From positions 186,001 through 250,000 of the forward strand of contig NZ_BCQP01000004.1 in NCBI RefSeq assembly GCF_001552135.1: 64,000 nt of DNA. Direction: 5' to 3'. The stretch's first letter is position 1. Each line of letters starts with the position of its first letter. Of the stretch, positions 41,711-51,623 are shown one piece after another. Origin of the DNA: Actinomadura chibensis NBRC 106107. GTDB taxonomy: Bacteria; Actinomycetota; Actinomycetes; Streptosporangiales; Streptosporangiaceae. Below the pieces are notes generated by a model. That model made no database searches. It was not told where the DNA came from and saw only the letters and a list, made by a program, of their open reading frames with translations. The position numbers were made by a program, and so were the translations under genes.

Positions 41711-43255
41711 ATGTTCCTACCGTCCGTCGCGGACGTCGTGGCGTGCGCCGCGGCCTCCGGCGCCACCGCGGGGGCGTGCGCGCTGCGCGGCCGGCTGTCC
41801 CGGCGGGTGCGGCCGTCCCCGGCGGTGCCGTGGCCGCGCCGGGGGCCGTTCCGGGCGCGGCCGCCCGCGCGGCGGCGCCTGCCGCCCCGCCTGCCATGGC
41901 GCCTGTCGCGGCGCTTGTCGCGGTGCCTGCCGCCCCGTCTGCCGCACCGCCTGCCGCACCGCCTGTCACCGGGCCCGCCACCGGGCCTGGCGCCGGGCGG
42001 CGCGCCGCCCGGTCCGGCCGAGCCCGCCGCGTTCGCGAGCCTGCACCTGCTGTCGCGCGCGTCCCCGGCCCTGCGCGCCGGCCTGACCGAGGAGGCGGCG
42101 CGCAAGGCCGCCCGCCCGCTGCGCGCCCTGCTCGGCGCCGAGGCCGTCGCGCTGGTCGCCGTCCTGCCGCCGGACGAGAACGACGACCTGGACGACTTGG
42201 ACGACGACCTGGACGAGGCCGCCGGGCCGGGCCGGGTCCGCGAGGCGCCCCGGCTGCTGGCCTGGGACGGCGCGGCCCGCGGCGCGCACGCGGCGGACGC
42301 CGTCCGGCACGCCCTGCCCGTCCTCGCCACCGGACGGCCGCGGGTGATCGCCCCGGAGCTGCTCGGCTGCCCGGACCCGCGCTGCCCCGCGCGGGTCGCG
42401 ATGGTCGCCCCGCTCACCGTCGAGGGACGCGTCGAGGGCGCGCTGACCGCGTACTGGCGGAACGCGTCGACCGCGCGGGTCCGGGCGGTCGGCGAGGCGG
42501 CCCGGCTGGTCACCGGCCAGCTGGAGCTCGCCGGGCTGGACGGCGCCCGGCTCCGGCTCGCCGAGGCCGAGATGCGGGCGCTGCGCGCGCAGATCTCGCC
42601 GCACTTCGTCTACAACTCGCTGACCACGATCGCCTCGTTCGTCCGCACCGACCCGTCGCGCGCCCGCGAGCTGCTGCTCGACTTCGCCGACTTCGCCCGC
42701 TACTCGTTCCGCGACCCGCGCGACTTCACGACGCTCGCCGACGAGCTGCGCTCCATCGACCGCTACCTGCTGCTGGAGCGGGCGAGGTTCGGCGACCGGC
42801 TGCGGTTCCGGGTGGACGTCGCGCCCGAGGTGCTGCCCGTCGCGGTGCCGTTCCTCGCGCTGCAGCCGCTGGTCGAGAACGCCGTCCGGCACGGCATGGC
42901 GGGCCGCGCCGACGCGTTCCACGTCTCGATCGTCGCGCGCGACTCCGGCGCCGAGGCCGCGATCAGCGTCGAGGACGACGGCGTCGGCATGGACCCCGAG
43001 CGCCTCCAGGAGATCCTTTCCGCGCCGCTCGGCGGGGCCGGGCCGACCGGCTGGGGGAGCGTCGCGACCCGGGCGCGGCGGCGCGGCGGGGGCGGCGCGG
43101 GCGGCGGCGCGGGCATCGGACTCGCCAACGTCGACGAGCGGCTGCGACAGGTCTACGGGGACGAGTACGGGCTCACCGTCGAGACCGCGCTCGGCGCCGG
43201 GACGAAGGTAAATTTACGCGTCCCGAAGTACCGCCCCGGAGTGTTTCCGGACTGA
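41711..43255 (+). CDS. LytS-type sensor histidine kinase with GAF-like domain
   Basis: A 514-residue kinase. After a short hydrophobic start (VADVVACAAASGATAGA) comes an Arg/Pro-rich, four-residue-periodic stretch (about 30-105), then a GAF-like sensor (120-285). The His_kinase motif LRAQISPHFVYNSLTTIASF gives His298, and the ATPase has LQPLVENAVRHGM and a GxGIGLANVDERL box. Leu502 is encoded by TTA, a codon read by the bldA tRNA in streptomycetes. The ATG lies 8 bases after TACCGT and no ribosome site is seen. It is followed by its LytTR partner, a small membrane protein and a symporter. Confidence 0.85.
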   Translation: MFLPSVADVVACAAASGATAGACALRGRLSRRVRPSPAVPWPRRGPFRARPPARRRLPPRLPWRLSRRLSRCLPPRLPHRLPHRLSPGPPPGLAPGGAPPGPAEPAAFASLHLLSRASPALRAGLTEEAARKAARPLRALLGAEAVALVAVLPPDENDDLDDLDDDLDEAAGPGRVREAPRLLAWDGAARGAHAADAVRHALPVLATGRPRVIAPELLGCPDPRCPARVAMVAPLTVEGRVEGALTAYWRNASTARVRAVGEAARLVTGQLELAGLDGARLRLAEAEMRALRAQISPHFVYNSLTTIASFVRTDPSRARELLLDFADFARYSFRDPRDFTTLADELRSIDRYLLLERARFGDRLRFRVDVAPEVLPVAVPFLALQPLVENAVRHGMAGRADAFHVSIVARDSGAEAAISVEDDGVGMDPERLQEILSAPLGGAGPTGWGSVATRARRRGGGGAGGGAGIGLANVDERLRQVYGDEYGLTVETALGAGTKVNLRVPKYRPGVFPD

Positions 43256-43330
43256 TGAGCGCCCCGCCGCACGGCACTCACTTTTCGGAACCGATTGCGG
43301 ACAGACGGTAATCGCGGCAAAGTCGCCCTC

Positions 43331-44134
43331 ATGCTGCACGTCCTGGCCGTCGACGACGAACGCCCCGCGCTGGAGGAACTGACCTACCTGCTCCGCCGGG
43401 ATCCGCGGGTCGGACGGGTCGGCTGCGCGGGGGACGCCTCGTCCGCGCTGCGCGACCTGAGCCGGATGCTGGTCGACGGCGAGCGCCTCGACGCCGTCTT
43501 CATGGACATCCGCATGCCCGGCCTCGACGGGCTCGACTTCACCCGCCTCCTCACCGGATTCGCCGCGCCCCCGCACGTCGTCTTCGTGACCGCGCACGAC
43601 GACTGCGCCGTCACCGCGTTCGAGCTCGGGGCGCTCGACTACCTGCTGAAGCCCGTCCGGCCCGAGCGGCTCGCCGAGTCCGTGCGGCGGGTGGCGGGGG
43701 CCGTCGAACGGGCCGGTCCGCGCGGCGGGGACGCGCGCGACCCCGAGGACGAGATGATCCCCGTCGAGCTCGGCGGCCGCACCCGGCTCGTGTCCCGGCG
43801 CGCGGTCACGCACGTCGAGGCGCAGGGCGACTACGTCCGGCTGCACACGGCCGACGGCGGGTACCTCGTCCGGATGCCGCTGTCGGCGCTGACCAAGCGG
43901 TGGGAGGCGGCCGGGTTCATCCGCATCCACCGCAGCACGCTCGTCGCGTCCGCGCACATCACCGAGGTGCGGTTCGACGGGGGCCGCGCCGCCGTCCAGA
44001 TCGGGGACGAGCTGCTGCAGGTCAGCCGCCGGCACACCCGCGAGGTGCGGGACCGGCTCGTCCGCAAGTTCCACCACCCGGACGCCGCCGACGGCGGCGC
44101 CCGCGGCGGCGCCGGGGGCGGTGACCGGCGATGA
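43331..44134 (+). CDS. LytTR-family response regulator
   Basis: A 267-residue regulator. Receiver domain with AVDDERPALEELTYLL, phospho-acceptor Asp59 in FMDIRMPGLDG, and Lys in YLLKPVRPERL. The C-terminal LytTR DNA-binding domain shows HVEAQGDYVRLHT and FIRIHRSTLVASAHI. Partner of the LytS-type kinase 75 bases upstream. Its TGA overlaps the ATG of the next gene. In actinobacteria such pairs typically control the adjoining carboxylate symporter. Confidence 0.9.
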   Translation: MLHVLAVDDERPALEELTYLLRRDPRVGRVGCAGDASSALRDLSRMLVDGERLDAVFMDIRMPGLDGLDFTRLLTGFAAPPHVVFVTAHDDCAVTAFELGALDYLLKPVRPERLAESVRRVAGAVERAGPRGGDARDPEDEMIPVELGGRTRLVSRRAVTHVEAQGDYVRLHTADGGYLVRMPLSALTKRWEAAGFIRIHRSTLVASAHITEVRFDGGRAAVQIGDELLQVSRRHTREVRDRLVRKFHHPDAADGGARGGAGGGDRR

Positions 44135-44616
44135 CCGGCGACCGGCGGGCGGCGCGCGCCGCGACGGCCGCGCCGCGCGAGCGCAGGCCCTCCGGCGGGC
44201 CGGGGCCCGGTCCGTCCGGCGCCGACCGGTCCGGCGCCGACCCGGACGACTCCGGCGGCGAGCCGCCGGATCCCGACCCGCCCCATACCGTCCCGGGGCC
44301 CGCCGAGACGCGGGCGCTGATCCGCGTCCAGCTCGGGATCGCCCTGCGGACCGGCGCGGTCGTCCTCGCCGCGGTGGCGGGGCTGCCCGCGCTGCTCGCG
44401 CTGGTCCCGGCCGTGGCGCGGGCCCGCGCGGACGGCGTGCCGGTGTGGTGGACCGTCCTCGCGGCGGGCCTCCAGCCCCTCTGGGTCGCCACCGCCCTCT
44501 GGCAGTTGAAGCGCGCCGAACGCGCCGAACGCGCGACCGTCACCGCGACCGCCGCGCTCACGCGCGGGACGGGAAAGCGTGGGTCGGCCGGGCGCGGGGC
44601 GGCGGGGGGCCGGTGA
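44131..44616 (+). CDS. small membrane protein of the symporter operon
   Basis: A 161-residue protein: a Pro/Gly/Asp-rich, probably unfolded first 60 residues, two membrane helices (TGAVVLAAVAGLPALLALVPA and WWTVLAAGLQPLWVATALW) and a basic tail. It takes the place of the DUF485-like partner usually found before this class of symporter. It overlaps the regulator by ATGA and the symporter by GTGA, so all three are coupled. Confidence 0.7.
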   Translation: MTGDRRAARAATAAPRERRPSGGPGPGPSGADRSGADPDDSGGEPPDPDPPHTVPGPAETRALIRVQLGIALRTGAVVLAAVAGLPALLALVPAVARARADGVPVWWTVLAAGLQPLWVATALWQLKRAERAERATVTATAALTRGTGKRGSAGRGAAGGR

Positions 44617-46331
44617 GCGGGGTCGCCGCCGCGGCGGCGCCGGTCGCGCTGCTCGCGGCGCTCGGGCTGACCGCCGCGTTCGGCGTGCGGGGCCGCCGCC
44701 GGGCCCGCACCGCCGCCGACTTCCTCGGCGCGTCCCGCGGCGTCACCCCGTGGTGGAACGCGTCCGCGGTGAGCGGGGAGTACCTGTCCGCCGCCGCCTA
44801 CCTCGGCACCGCCGGGCTCGTCCTCGCCTACGGCGCCGACATGCTGTGGCTGCCCATCGCCGCGACCGCCGCGTACGTGCTGCTGCTCGCGTTCGTCACC
44901 GCGCCGCTGCGCCGGTCCGGCGCCTACACCGTGTCGGACTTCGCCGAATGGCGGCTCGGGTCCCGGACCGTCCGGCGGATCGTCACCGGCTGCGTCTGCT
45001 GCGTCGGCTGGTTCTACCTGCTGCCGCAGTTCCAGGGCGCGGCCCTCACGCTGCGGGTGCTGACCGGCGCACCCGGCTGGGCGGGCCCCGCCGTCGTCGT
45101 CGCGGTCGCGGTGGTCCTCGTCGCCTCGGGCGGGACGCGGAGCATCACCGCCGTCCAGGCCGTCCAGTTCTGGGTGAAGCTCGTCGCGGTCGCGGTGCCC
45201 GCGGTGGCGCTCGCCGCGATGTGGCGGCTGGACGGCGCCCCCGACCCGCTGGCCGGCGCGCCGCCGCGCTTCGAGCACGTCACGCGGGTCCGCGTCGCCG
45301 CCGACGCCGCGGTCACCGTGCCCGCCGCCGTGACCGTTTCCGCGCGCGGAAGCGTCGACGGCGTCCCCCGCGACGGCGGCCCGGTGCCGCTCGCGCCGGG
45401 CCGGCACCGCGTCGGCGGCGGCACCGAGATCGTCTTCCCGGCGGGCGCGGCGACGCCGCACGCCGAGCGGCTGCCCGTCCAGGACGGCGCCACCTGGTCC
45501 ACCCCGTTCGCGCGCGGCGAGGAGCACGGCCTCTTCCGCACCTACTCGGCGCTGCTCGGCATCCTGCTCGGCACGATGGGGCTGCCGCACATCCTGATGC
45601 GCTTCTACACGAGCGCCTGCGGGGCCGCCGCCCGGCGCACCGCCGCGTTCGTGCCCGTCCTGCTCACGCTGTTCTCGGTGTTCCCCGTCCTGTACGCGGC
45701 GCTCGGCCGCCTCTACGCGCCCGAGCTGCTGATGACCGGCGACACCGACGCGACCCTCCTCGCGCTGCCGCGCAGCATGCTGCCCGGACCCGCGGGCGCG
45801 CTGCTCACCGGCCTCGTCGCCGCCGGGGCGTTCGCCGCGTTCATCTCCACGTCCTGCGGGATCGTCGTCGCCCTCGCCGGGACGATCTCGCAGTGCTCCC
45901 GCCGCCGCAGCGGCGTCACGGCGTTCCGGGGCGGGGTCGCGGTGGCGCTCGCCGTCCCGCTCGCGCTGCTGCCGCTCGCCGCGCCGCTGGGCGCCGCGGC
46001 GCTGGTCACGACCGCGCTGTGCGTGTCGGCGTGCTCGCTGTGCCCGCTGCTCGTCCTCGGCATCTGGTGGCGCGGGCTCACCGCCGCCGGGGCCGCCGCC
46101 GGGCTCCTCACCGGCGGCGGGCTCGCCGCCGCCGCCGGGCTCGTCCGCGTCCTCGGCGGCTCCTGGACGGGCTGGCCGGGCGCCCTCCTCGGCGAGCCCG
46201 CCGTCGTCGCCGCGCCGCTGGCCTTCGCCGTCATGGTCGGCGTCTCGCTGCTGACCCGGGGCCGCGTCCCGCGCCGCGCCGGACGGGCGATGATGCGCCT
46301 CCACCTGCCCGAGGACGCGCTCGCCCGCTGA
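44613..46331 (+). CDS. sodium/solute symporter (acetate/pyruvate-like, SSS family)
   Basis: A 572-residue carrier with about 13 helices. Family blocks: TAADFLGASRGVTPWWNASAV, SGEYLSAAAYLGTAGLVL, GAYTVSDFAEWRLGSRTVRR, LGTMGLPHILMRFYT and AFAAFISTSCGIVVALAGT. A soluble loop of about 90 residues (near 220-310) is typical of the long ActP-like form. Substrate is probably a short carboxylate; inferred from family and from the LytS/LytTR neighbours. GTG start by GTGA overlap. Confidence 0.87.
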   Translation: MSGVAAAAAPVALLAALGLTAAFGVRGRRRARTAADFLGASRGVTPWWNASAVSGEYLSAAAYLGTAGLVLAYGADMLWLPIAATAAYVLLLAFVTAPLRRSGAYTVSDFAEWRLGSRTVRRIVTGCVCCVGWFYLLPQFQGAALTLRVLTGAPGWAGPAVVVAVAVVLVASGGTRSITAVQAVQFWVKLVAVAVPAVALAAMWRLDGAPDPLAGAPPRFEHVTRVRVAADAAVTVPAAVTVSARGSVDGVPRDGGPVPLAPGRHRVGGGTEIVFPAGAATPHAERLPVQDGATWSTPFARGEEHGLFRTYSALLGILLGTMGLPHILMRFYTSACGAAARRTAAFVPVLLTLFSVFPVLYAALGRLYAPELLMTGDTDATLLALPRSMLPGPAGALLTGLVAAGAFAAFISTSCGIVVALAGTISQCSRRRSGVTAFRGGVAVALAVPLALLPLAAPLGAAALVTTALCVSACSLCPLLVLGIWWRGLTAAGAAAGLLTGGGLAAAAGLVRVLGGSWTGWPGALLGEPAVVAAPLAFAVMVGVSLLTRGRVPRRAGRAMMRLHLPEDALAR

Positions 46332-46796
46332 CCGCCCATGATTCCTCGACCGGCGCGCGACGCCCGCGGTGGACCGTTCCCAACGACCGTTCGTCCCGTC
46401 CCGCCGACCACTCGTCGCGCGACTACGCTACGCATATCTCTGACTACCGACCGCTTACCGAGGGCTGGGTTTTCGCTGTACGGACCGGTGGCACCACACC
46501 TCTAGAGTTCTCAGTGGCACCACAAGCGGCACCGCTCCCGGAGGGCGGGCGGCGGGACGAGCGGCCGGCGGCCGCCGCGCCCGGCGCGAACCTCCCACAA
46601 GAGCAAACCCGGAGATCCGGCCAACGCCAGTCGAAACGCCGGATCGTGCGTCGCTGGATCCCGTACCGGGGGGGTGGGATCCGGCGACCTGTGGCTCAGG
46701 CGTCGTCGGACAGTCGGGGGGTTGTCCGGCGGCGCCTGAGTCCGCTTTCCCCCCGGCCCCCCGAGCCCCGGACCCCCGAGCCCTGGACCTGGCGGG
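46332..46796. other. 465-base intergenic region, largely unexplained
   Basis: No gene is supported. An AT-richer stretch at 46418-46515 (ACGCATATCTCTGACTACCG and onward) looks like a promoter region facing right, but nothing credible follows it. Direct repeats GTGGCACCAC occur at 46489 and 46514, 25 bases apart. A GTG frame from 46514 is open for over 100 codons but its third positions are not GC-biased like neighbouring genes. A large hairpin lies near the right end. Confidence 0.5.
46695..46740. terminator. terminator hairpin after the endonuclease IV gene
   Basis: Arms 46695-46712 and 46723-46740 form an 18-bp stem with two G-U pairs and a 10-base G-rich loop. It lies 57 bases past the stop of the minus-strand gene. 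Confidence 0.6.
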
Positions 46797-47660
46797 TCAC
46801 TGGTCGCGGAGGCGCTTCAGGGTCGCGACGTCCTTGCCGTGCGGCTCCGGCGCCCGTCCCGGCGTCTCGATCAGGAACGGGACGCCCGCCGTCGCCGGGT
46901 GGCGGAACAGCTCCCCGAACGCGGCCTCGCCGATGTGCCCGGCGCCGATGTTCTCGTGGCGGTCCCGGCCGGAGGCGCAGGGGTCCTTGGAGTCGTTGGC
47001 GTGGACCAGCTTCAGGCGCCCGTCGCCCACGGTGGCGACCAGGGCGTCGATCGTGTCCTTGACGCCGCCGGGCGCGGCCAGGTCGTGGCCCGCCGCGAAC
47101 GCGTGGCAGGTGTCGAAGCACACGCCGAGTTTCGGATGGTGCTCCAGCCGCTCGAAGAACGGGCCGAGCTCCTGGACCCTGGCGCAAAGCATGTTGTTCT
47201 GGCCCGCCATCGGTTCGAGGAGGAGGTCGGGGCCGTCGTCGGGGATCTCGTCCAGCAGGGGCAGGACGTGCTCGTGCACCTGCGCCATGGCCGCGTCGTA
47301 GGTCTGCGTCACCGACGAGCCGGTGTGGACGACGACGCCCCGCGCGCCGATCGCCCGCCCCCGCAGGAGCGAGTGCCGGATGCTCGCGAGCGACTTCGCC
47401 AGCGTCTCCGGGTTCGGCGAGCCGACGTTGACCAGGTACGGCGTGTGCACGTACACGGGGACGTCGACGCGGGCGCGCAGCTTCTCGTCCTCGGCGGGCT
47501 TGCCCGCGGGCTGCGCCCAGCCGCGCGGGTTGGCGACGAACACCTGGATCGCCTCGGCGCCGATGTCGGCCGCGTACTTCAGGCCGCCGGTGGCGAGGCC
47601 GCCCGCCACGGGCACGTGGCCCCCGACGGGGCTGGTGGGAGGGGCGGTGGGTGAGGTCAT
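46797..47660 (-). CDS. nfo: deoxyribonuclease IV (AP endonuclease, Nfo family)
   Basis: A 287-residue TIM-barrel enzyme that cuts DNA at abasic sites. Metal ligands are in the expected blocks: YVHTPYLVNVGS, GVVVHTGSS, LLLEPMAGQ, GVCFDTCHAFAAGHD, LVHANDSKDPCASGRDRHENIG and PFLIETPG. Length matches the family. The ATG begins MTSPTAPPTSPVGGHVPVAG. It lies just upstream (in its own direction) of an unexplained region and 80 bases from the PASTA kinase gene, which ends toward it on the same strand. Confidence 0.92.
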   Translation of the reverse strand: MTSPTAPPTSPVGGHVPVAGGLATGGLKYAADIGAEAIQVFVANPRGWAQPAGKPAEDEKLRARVDVPVYVHTPYLVNVGSPNPETLAKSLASIRHSLLRGRAIGARGVVVHTGSSVTQTYDAAMAQVHEHVLPLLDEIPDDGPDLLLEPMAGQNNMLCARVQELGPFFERLEHHPKLGVCFDTCHAFAAGHDLAAPGGVKDTIDALVATVGDGRLKLVHANDSKDPCASGRDRHENIGAGHIGEAAFGELFRHPATAGVPFLIETPGRAPEPHGKDVATLKRLRDQ

Positions 47661-47690
47661 GGCGGGTTCAGCCTATCCGCTCGCCGCGCC

Positions 47691-47750
47691 CGCTCACGGC
47701 CCCGTCCGCGGCCCCGCTCACGGCCCCGTCCAAGGACCGCTCACGGCCCC
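47691..47750. repeat. three imperfect 23-24-base direct repeats
   Basis: CGCTCACGGC recurs at 47691, 47715 and 47738 with similar flanks. The last copy runs into the 3' end of the PASTA kinase gene. It looks like local slippage in the 80-base intergenic spacer. Confidence 0.55.
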
Positions 47751-49693
47751 CGGACGATCGTGACGGTGGACCCGCGCGGGGCCTCGCCGCCGCGCGGCGA
47801 CTGGAAGCGGACGTTGTCGCCGCCGAAGCCCGTCACGGTGACGCGGAAGCCGGAGTCCTCAAGGGCCTTCTTCGCGTCGTCGACGCGGCGGCCGGTCAGG
47901 TCGGGGACGGGGATGTTCTGGTCCCCCTCGTCGTCGTCGCAGCCGAACTGGAACGGGCCCGCGTCGACGAGGCAGTCGCGCTTGTTGACGACGAGCGTGA
48001 CGTCGTCGCCCCGGGAGACGCCCTCGCCCTCGGCCGGGTCCTGCTCGACCACGGTGTTGGACGGCTTCCCGTCGACCTTCTTCTTCTCGACCTTGACGTT
48101 CAGGCCCATGGAGCGGAGCCGGTTGGCGGCGGTGTCGCCGTTCTGGCCGATCAGGCCGGGCATCGACATGCCGGTGGACAGGATGACGCCGACCGGCTCG
48201 TCCGGGGAGCGGCGCTCGCCCGCCTCCGGGTCGGTGCCGATGACCCTGTCCCGCTCGACGGTCTGGGACGGCGTGCTGCTCGTCCGCCCGACCTTGAAGC
48301 CCTCGTCCTCCAGGGTCTGCTTCGCCTCGGGGAGGGACTTGCCGGACACGTCCGGGACCTTGCGCGGCGTGATGCCCCGGGACGGCGTCAGCGTCACCGT
48401 CTCGCCGCTGGCGATCCGCGCCCCGGCGGGCGGGTCGGCCTTCACCACGTCGCCCTTGTGGACGCGGTCGTCGTACACGGCCTTCGCGGTGCGGACCTTC
48501 AGGCCGGAGCTCTCCAGCCGGTCGCGGGCGTCGGTGAGCTTCATCCCGATGATGGACGACGGGACGTGCTCGTACTGCCCGGACGTCTGGTACCACACCG
48601 CCCAGCCCAGCGTGATCGCCGCGATCGTGCCGAGCACGACCAGGACGTACCGGCCGGTCAGCGCGCCGATCGCGCGGTCGGCGCGGGTCCGCTCGGCGGC
48701 GGGGGCGTACTCGCGCGGCAGCGTGGCGGCGTCGAGGACGGCCGTGTGCCCCGCGGGCGGCCCCGCGGGCGGGCCGACCGGCGGCGGGGCCTCCAGCACG
48801 CTGGTCTCGGTGCGGGACGCCTCCTCGATCCGCCGGTCGATGTCGCGCGGCAGCCCGCCGAACACCTCGGCCACCTCGGCGAGGTACTGGTTGGCGTCCT
48901 GCGGGCGGCGGGACGGGTCGTGGCTCGTGGCGTCCGTGACCAGCTCGTCGACCCGGAGCGGGATGCCGGGGACGACGCTCGACGGCGCCGGGACGGTCTC
49001 GTTGACGTGCTTGTAGGCGACGGCGAGCGGCGTGTCGCCCTGGTGCGGGAGGCGTCCGGTGAGCAGCTCGAACAGCATCACCCCGGCCGCGTACACGTCG
49101 GAGCGGACGTCGGCGTCGCCGGTCATGACCTGCTCGGGGGCGAGGTAGCCGACCGTCCCGATGATCACGCCGGTCTTGGTCATCTTGCTCGCCGTCTCGG
49201 CCCGGGCGAGCCCGAAGTCGGCGACCTTGACCTGCCCGTCCTCGGTGATCAGGACGTTCTCGGGCTTGACGTCGCGGTGCACGAGCCCGGCCCGGTGCGC
49301 GGCGCCGAGCGCGGCGAGCACCGGCTGCATGATCTCCAGCGCGGCGCGCGGGCCGAGCCGGCCGAGCGAGCTCAGCGCGTCGCGGAGCGTGTGCCCGGCG
49401 ACGTACTCCATCACGAGGAAGACGTGCTCGCCGTCGGTGCGCTGGTCGTAGACGGCGACGACGTTCGGGTGCGACAGCGCGGCGGCGGCCTTGGCCTCGC
49501 CGATGAAACGGGCGACGAAGTCCTCGTCGGCGGCGAGCCCGGCGTGCATGATCTTGATCGCGACCACGCGGTCGAGCCGGATGTCGCGGGCCACGTAGAC
49601 CGTGGCCATGCCGCCCCGCGCGACGCGGGACTCAATGCGGTAGCGCCCGTCGAGCACCCGCCCGACGAGGGGATCGGCACCCGTCGCGTCCAT
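47741..49693 (-). CDS. PASTA-domain serine/threonine protein kinase
   Basis: A 650-residue PknB-like receptor kinase. The kinase domain (20-285) is complete: ARGGMATVY, Lys47, Asp141 in HRDVKPEN, Asp159 in DFG and APEQ. A Pro-rich juxtamembrane part and one helix (about 349-369) follow. Outside are PASTA-type repeats, four by my count (EHVPSSIIGMKLTDARD, RKVPDVSGKSLPEAKQ, MPGLIGQNGDTAANRL, IPVPDLTGRRVDDAKK), which bind peptidoglycan fragments. A pair of cysteines in DCLVDAGPFQFGC may form a disulfide. It is not in the usual pknAB-pbpA-rodA cluster. Confidence 0.93.
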   Translation of the reverse strand: MDATGADPLVGRVLDGRYRIESRVARGGMATVYVARDIRLDRVVAIKIMHAGLAADEDFVARFIGEAKAAAALSHPNVVAVYDQRTDGEHVFLVMEYVAGHTLRDALSSLGRLGPRAALEIMQPVLAALGAAHRAGLVHRDVKPENVLITEDGQVKVADFGLARAETASKMTKTGVIIGTVGYLAPEQVMTGDADVRSDVYAAGVMLFELLTGRLPHQGDTPLAVAYKHVNETVPAPSSVVPGIPLRVDELVTDATSHDPSRRPQDANQYLAEVAEVFGGLPRDIDRRIEEASRTETSVLEAPPPVGPPAGPPAGHTAVLDAATLPREYAPAAERTRADRAIGALTGRYVLVVLGTIAAITLGWAVWYQTSGQYEHVPSSIIGMKLTDARDRLESSGLKVRTAKAVYDDRVHKGDVVKADPPAGARIASGETVTLTPSRGITPRKVPDVSGKSLPEAKQTLEDEGFKVGRTSSTPSQTVERDRVIGTDPEAGERRSPDEPVGVILSTGMSMPGLIGQNGDTAANRLRSMGLNVKVEKKKVDGKPSNTVVEQDPAEGEGVSRGDDVTLVVNKRDCLVDAGPFQFGCDDDEGDQNIPVPDLTGRRVDDAKKALEDSGFRVTVTGFGGDNVRFQSPRGGEAPRGSTVTIVRGP

Positions 49694-49729
49694 CGGTGCG
49701 AGTTTACGGCCCGGTCAGACGTGGTCTCA

Positions 49730-50698
49730 TCAGTCGCGAGTATGAGCATCGACGAGCCCGGGGTCCGTCCCCGGTGGGACGGGCGGGGCGGACGGGTCCA
49801 CCGGGGCGCGCCGCCGCAGCGGCCGGGTGCTGCGCGACACGGCCACCCCGCCGAGGCACAGCAGCCCGCCGCCGAGCGTGAGGAGCCCGGGGACCTCGCC
49901 GAGGAACAGCCACGACATGAACACGACGATCGCGGGCACGGCGTAGGTGGTGGCGCCCATCTTCCCGGCGGACGTCCGGGCCAGCGCGTACCCCCAGGTC
50001 GTGAACGCGATCGCGGTGGGGAAGACGCCGAGGTAGACGACGTTGAGGGTGGCGCTCGCCGGGGCGTCCGCCGCCTCGGAGACGAGCTGCCCGGCGAACG
50101 GCAGCGTGGCGAGCGCGCCGATCGCGCAGCCGAACGTGGCGAACTGCAGCGCCGAGGCGTGCCGCAGCGCGGGCTTCTGGCTGACGACCCCCGCCGCGTA
50201 CGTCACGGCGGCGGCGACGCAGAGCAGCACGCCGCCGACCGACGAGCTCCCCTCCCCGGACATCGACAGCCCGACCACGGCGGCGCCAGCGAACGACACC
50301 GCGAGGCCCGCCAGCAGGCGCGACGACAGGCCCTCCTTCAGCAGCCAGCCGCCGAGCAGGGCGATCAGGATCGGGCCGATGTTGACGACGAGCGCGGCGG
50401 TCCCGGCGTCCACGAGCTGCTCGCCCCAGTTCAGCGCGACCATGTACGCGCCGAACCACAGGACGCCCGCGGTGACGATGCCGGGCCACGCCTGCCTGGG
50501 CGGGAGCCCCTCGCGCCGGACGAGGAGCAGCGCGCCGAGGACGACCGTCCCGGCGAGGAGGCGGCCGAGGGCGAGGGCGCCCGGGCTGTACTCGGCGCCC
50601 GCGCTGCGGATCGAGACGAAGGCGGAGGCCCAGAGGACGACCGTGACCGCGGCCGCGGCGATGGCGAGCCCGCCCGAGCGGGGGTTCTCGTGCTGCAT
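49730..50698 (-). CDS. EamA/DMT-family transporter
   Basis: A 322-residue protein with ten helices in two EamA halves (VTVVLWASAFVSIRSAGAE at the start; GVLLCVAAAVTYAAGVVSQK in the second). Substrate unknown. I start at the ATG of MQHENPRSGG; the open frame extends 21 codons upstream without family resemblance. It ends 36 bases before the PASTA kinase start on the same strand, so a shared transcript is possible. Confidence 0.85.
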   Translation of the reverse strand: MQHENPRSGGLAIAAAAVTVVLWASAFVSIRSAGAEYSPGALALGRLLAGTVVLGALLLVRREGLPPRQAWPGIVTAGVLWFGAYMVALNWGEQLVDAGTAALVVNIGPILIALLGGWLLKEGLSSRLLAGLAVSFAGAAVVGLSMSGEGSSSVGGVLLCVAAAVTYAAGVVSQKPALRHASALQFATFGCAIGALATLPFAGQLVSEAADAPASATLNVVYLGVFPTAIAFTTWGYALARTSAGKMGATTYAVPAIVVFMSWLFLGEVPGLLTLGGGLLCLGGVAVSRSTRPLRRRAPVDPSAPPVPPGTDPGLVDAHTRD

Positions 50699-50772
50699 GT
50701 CACGCACCTTAGGTTTGGGACGTTTCCATGAACACCGAAGGGACGCGCCAGGTTGCGGCACGCGGACCCGGG

Positions 50773-50801
50773 GTGGACGGCCCCAGTCTGCGTCCGTCCA
50801 C
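50773..50801 (-). terminator. terminator hairpin after thiG
   Basis: GTGGACGG and CCGTCCAC form an 8-bp stem with a 13-base loop, 45 bases beyond the thiG stop. Confidence 0.45.
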
Positions 50802-50846
50802 TGTTCAGGTCCAGCGAATATTGCTGTAACCGAGTCTTTAGCGTTG

Positions 50847-51623
<777 letters not shown>

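Noticed and set aside
46514..46800. Short protein starting at GTG 46514
   Set aside because: The frame is open, but its third codon positions are not GC-biased, there is no ribosome site and it runs through the terminator hairpin.
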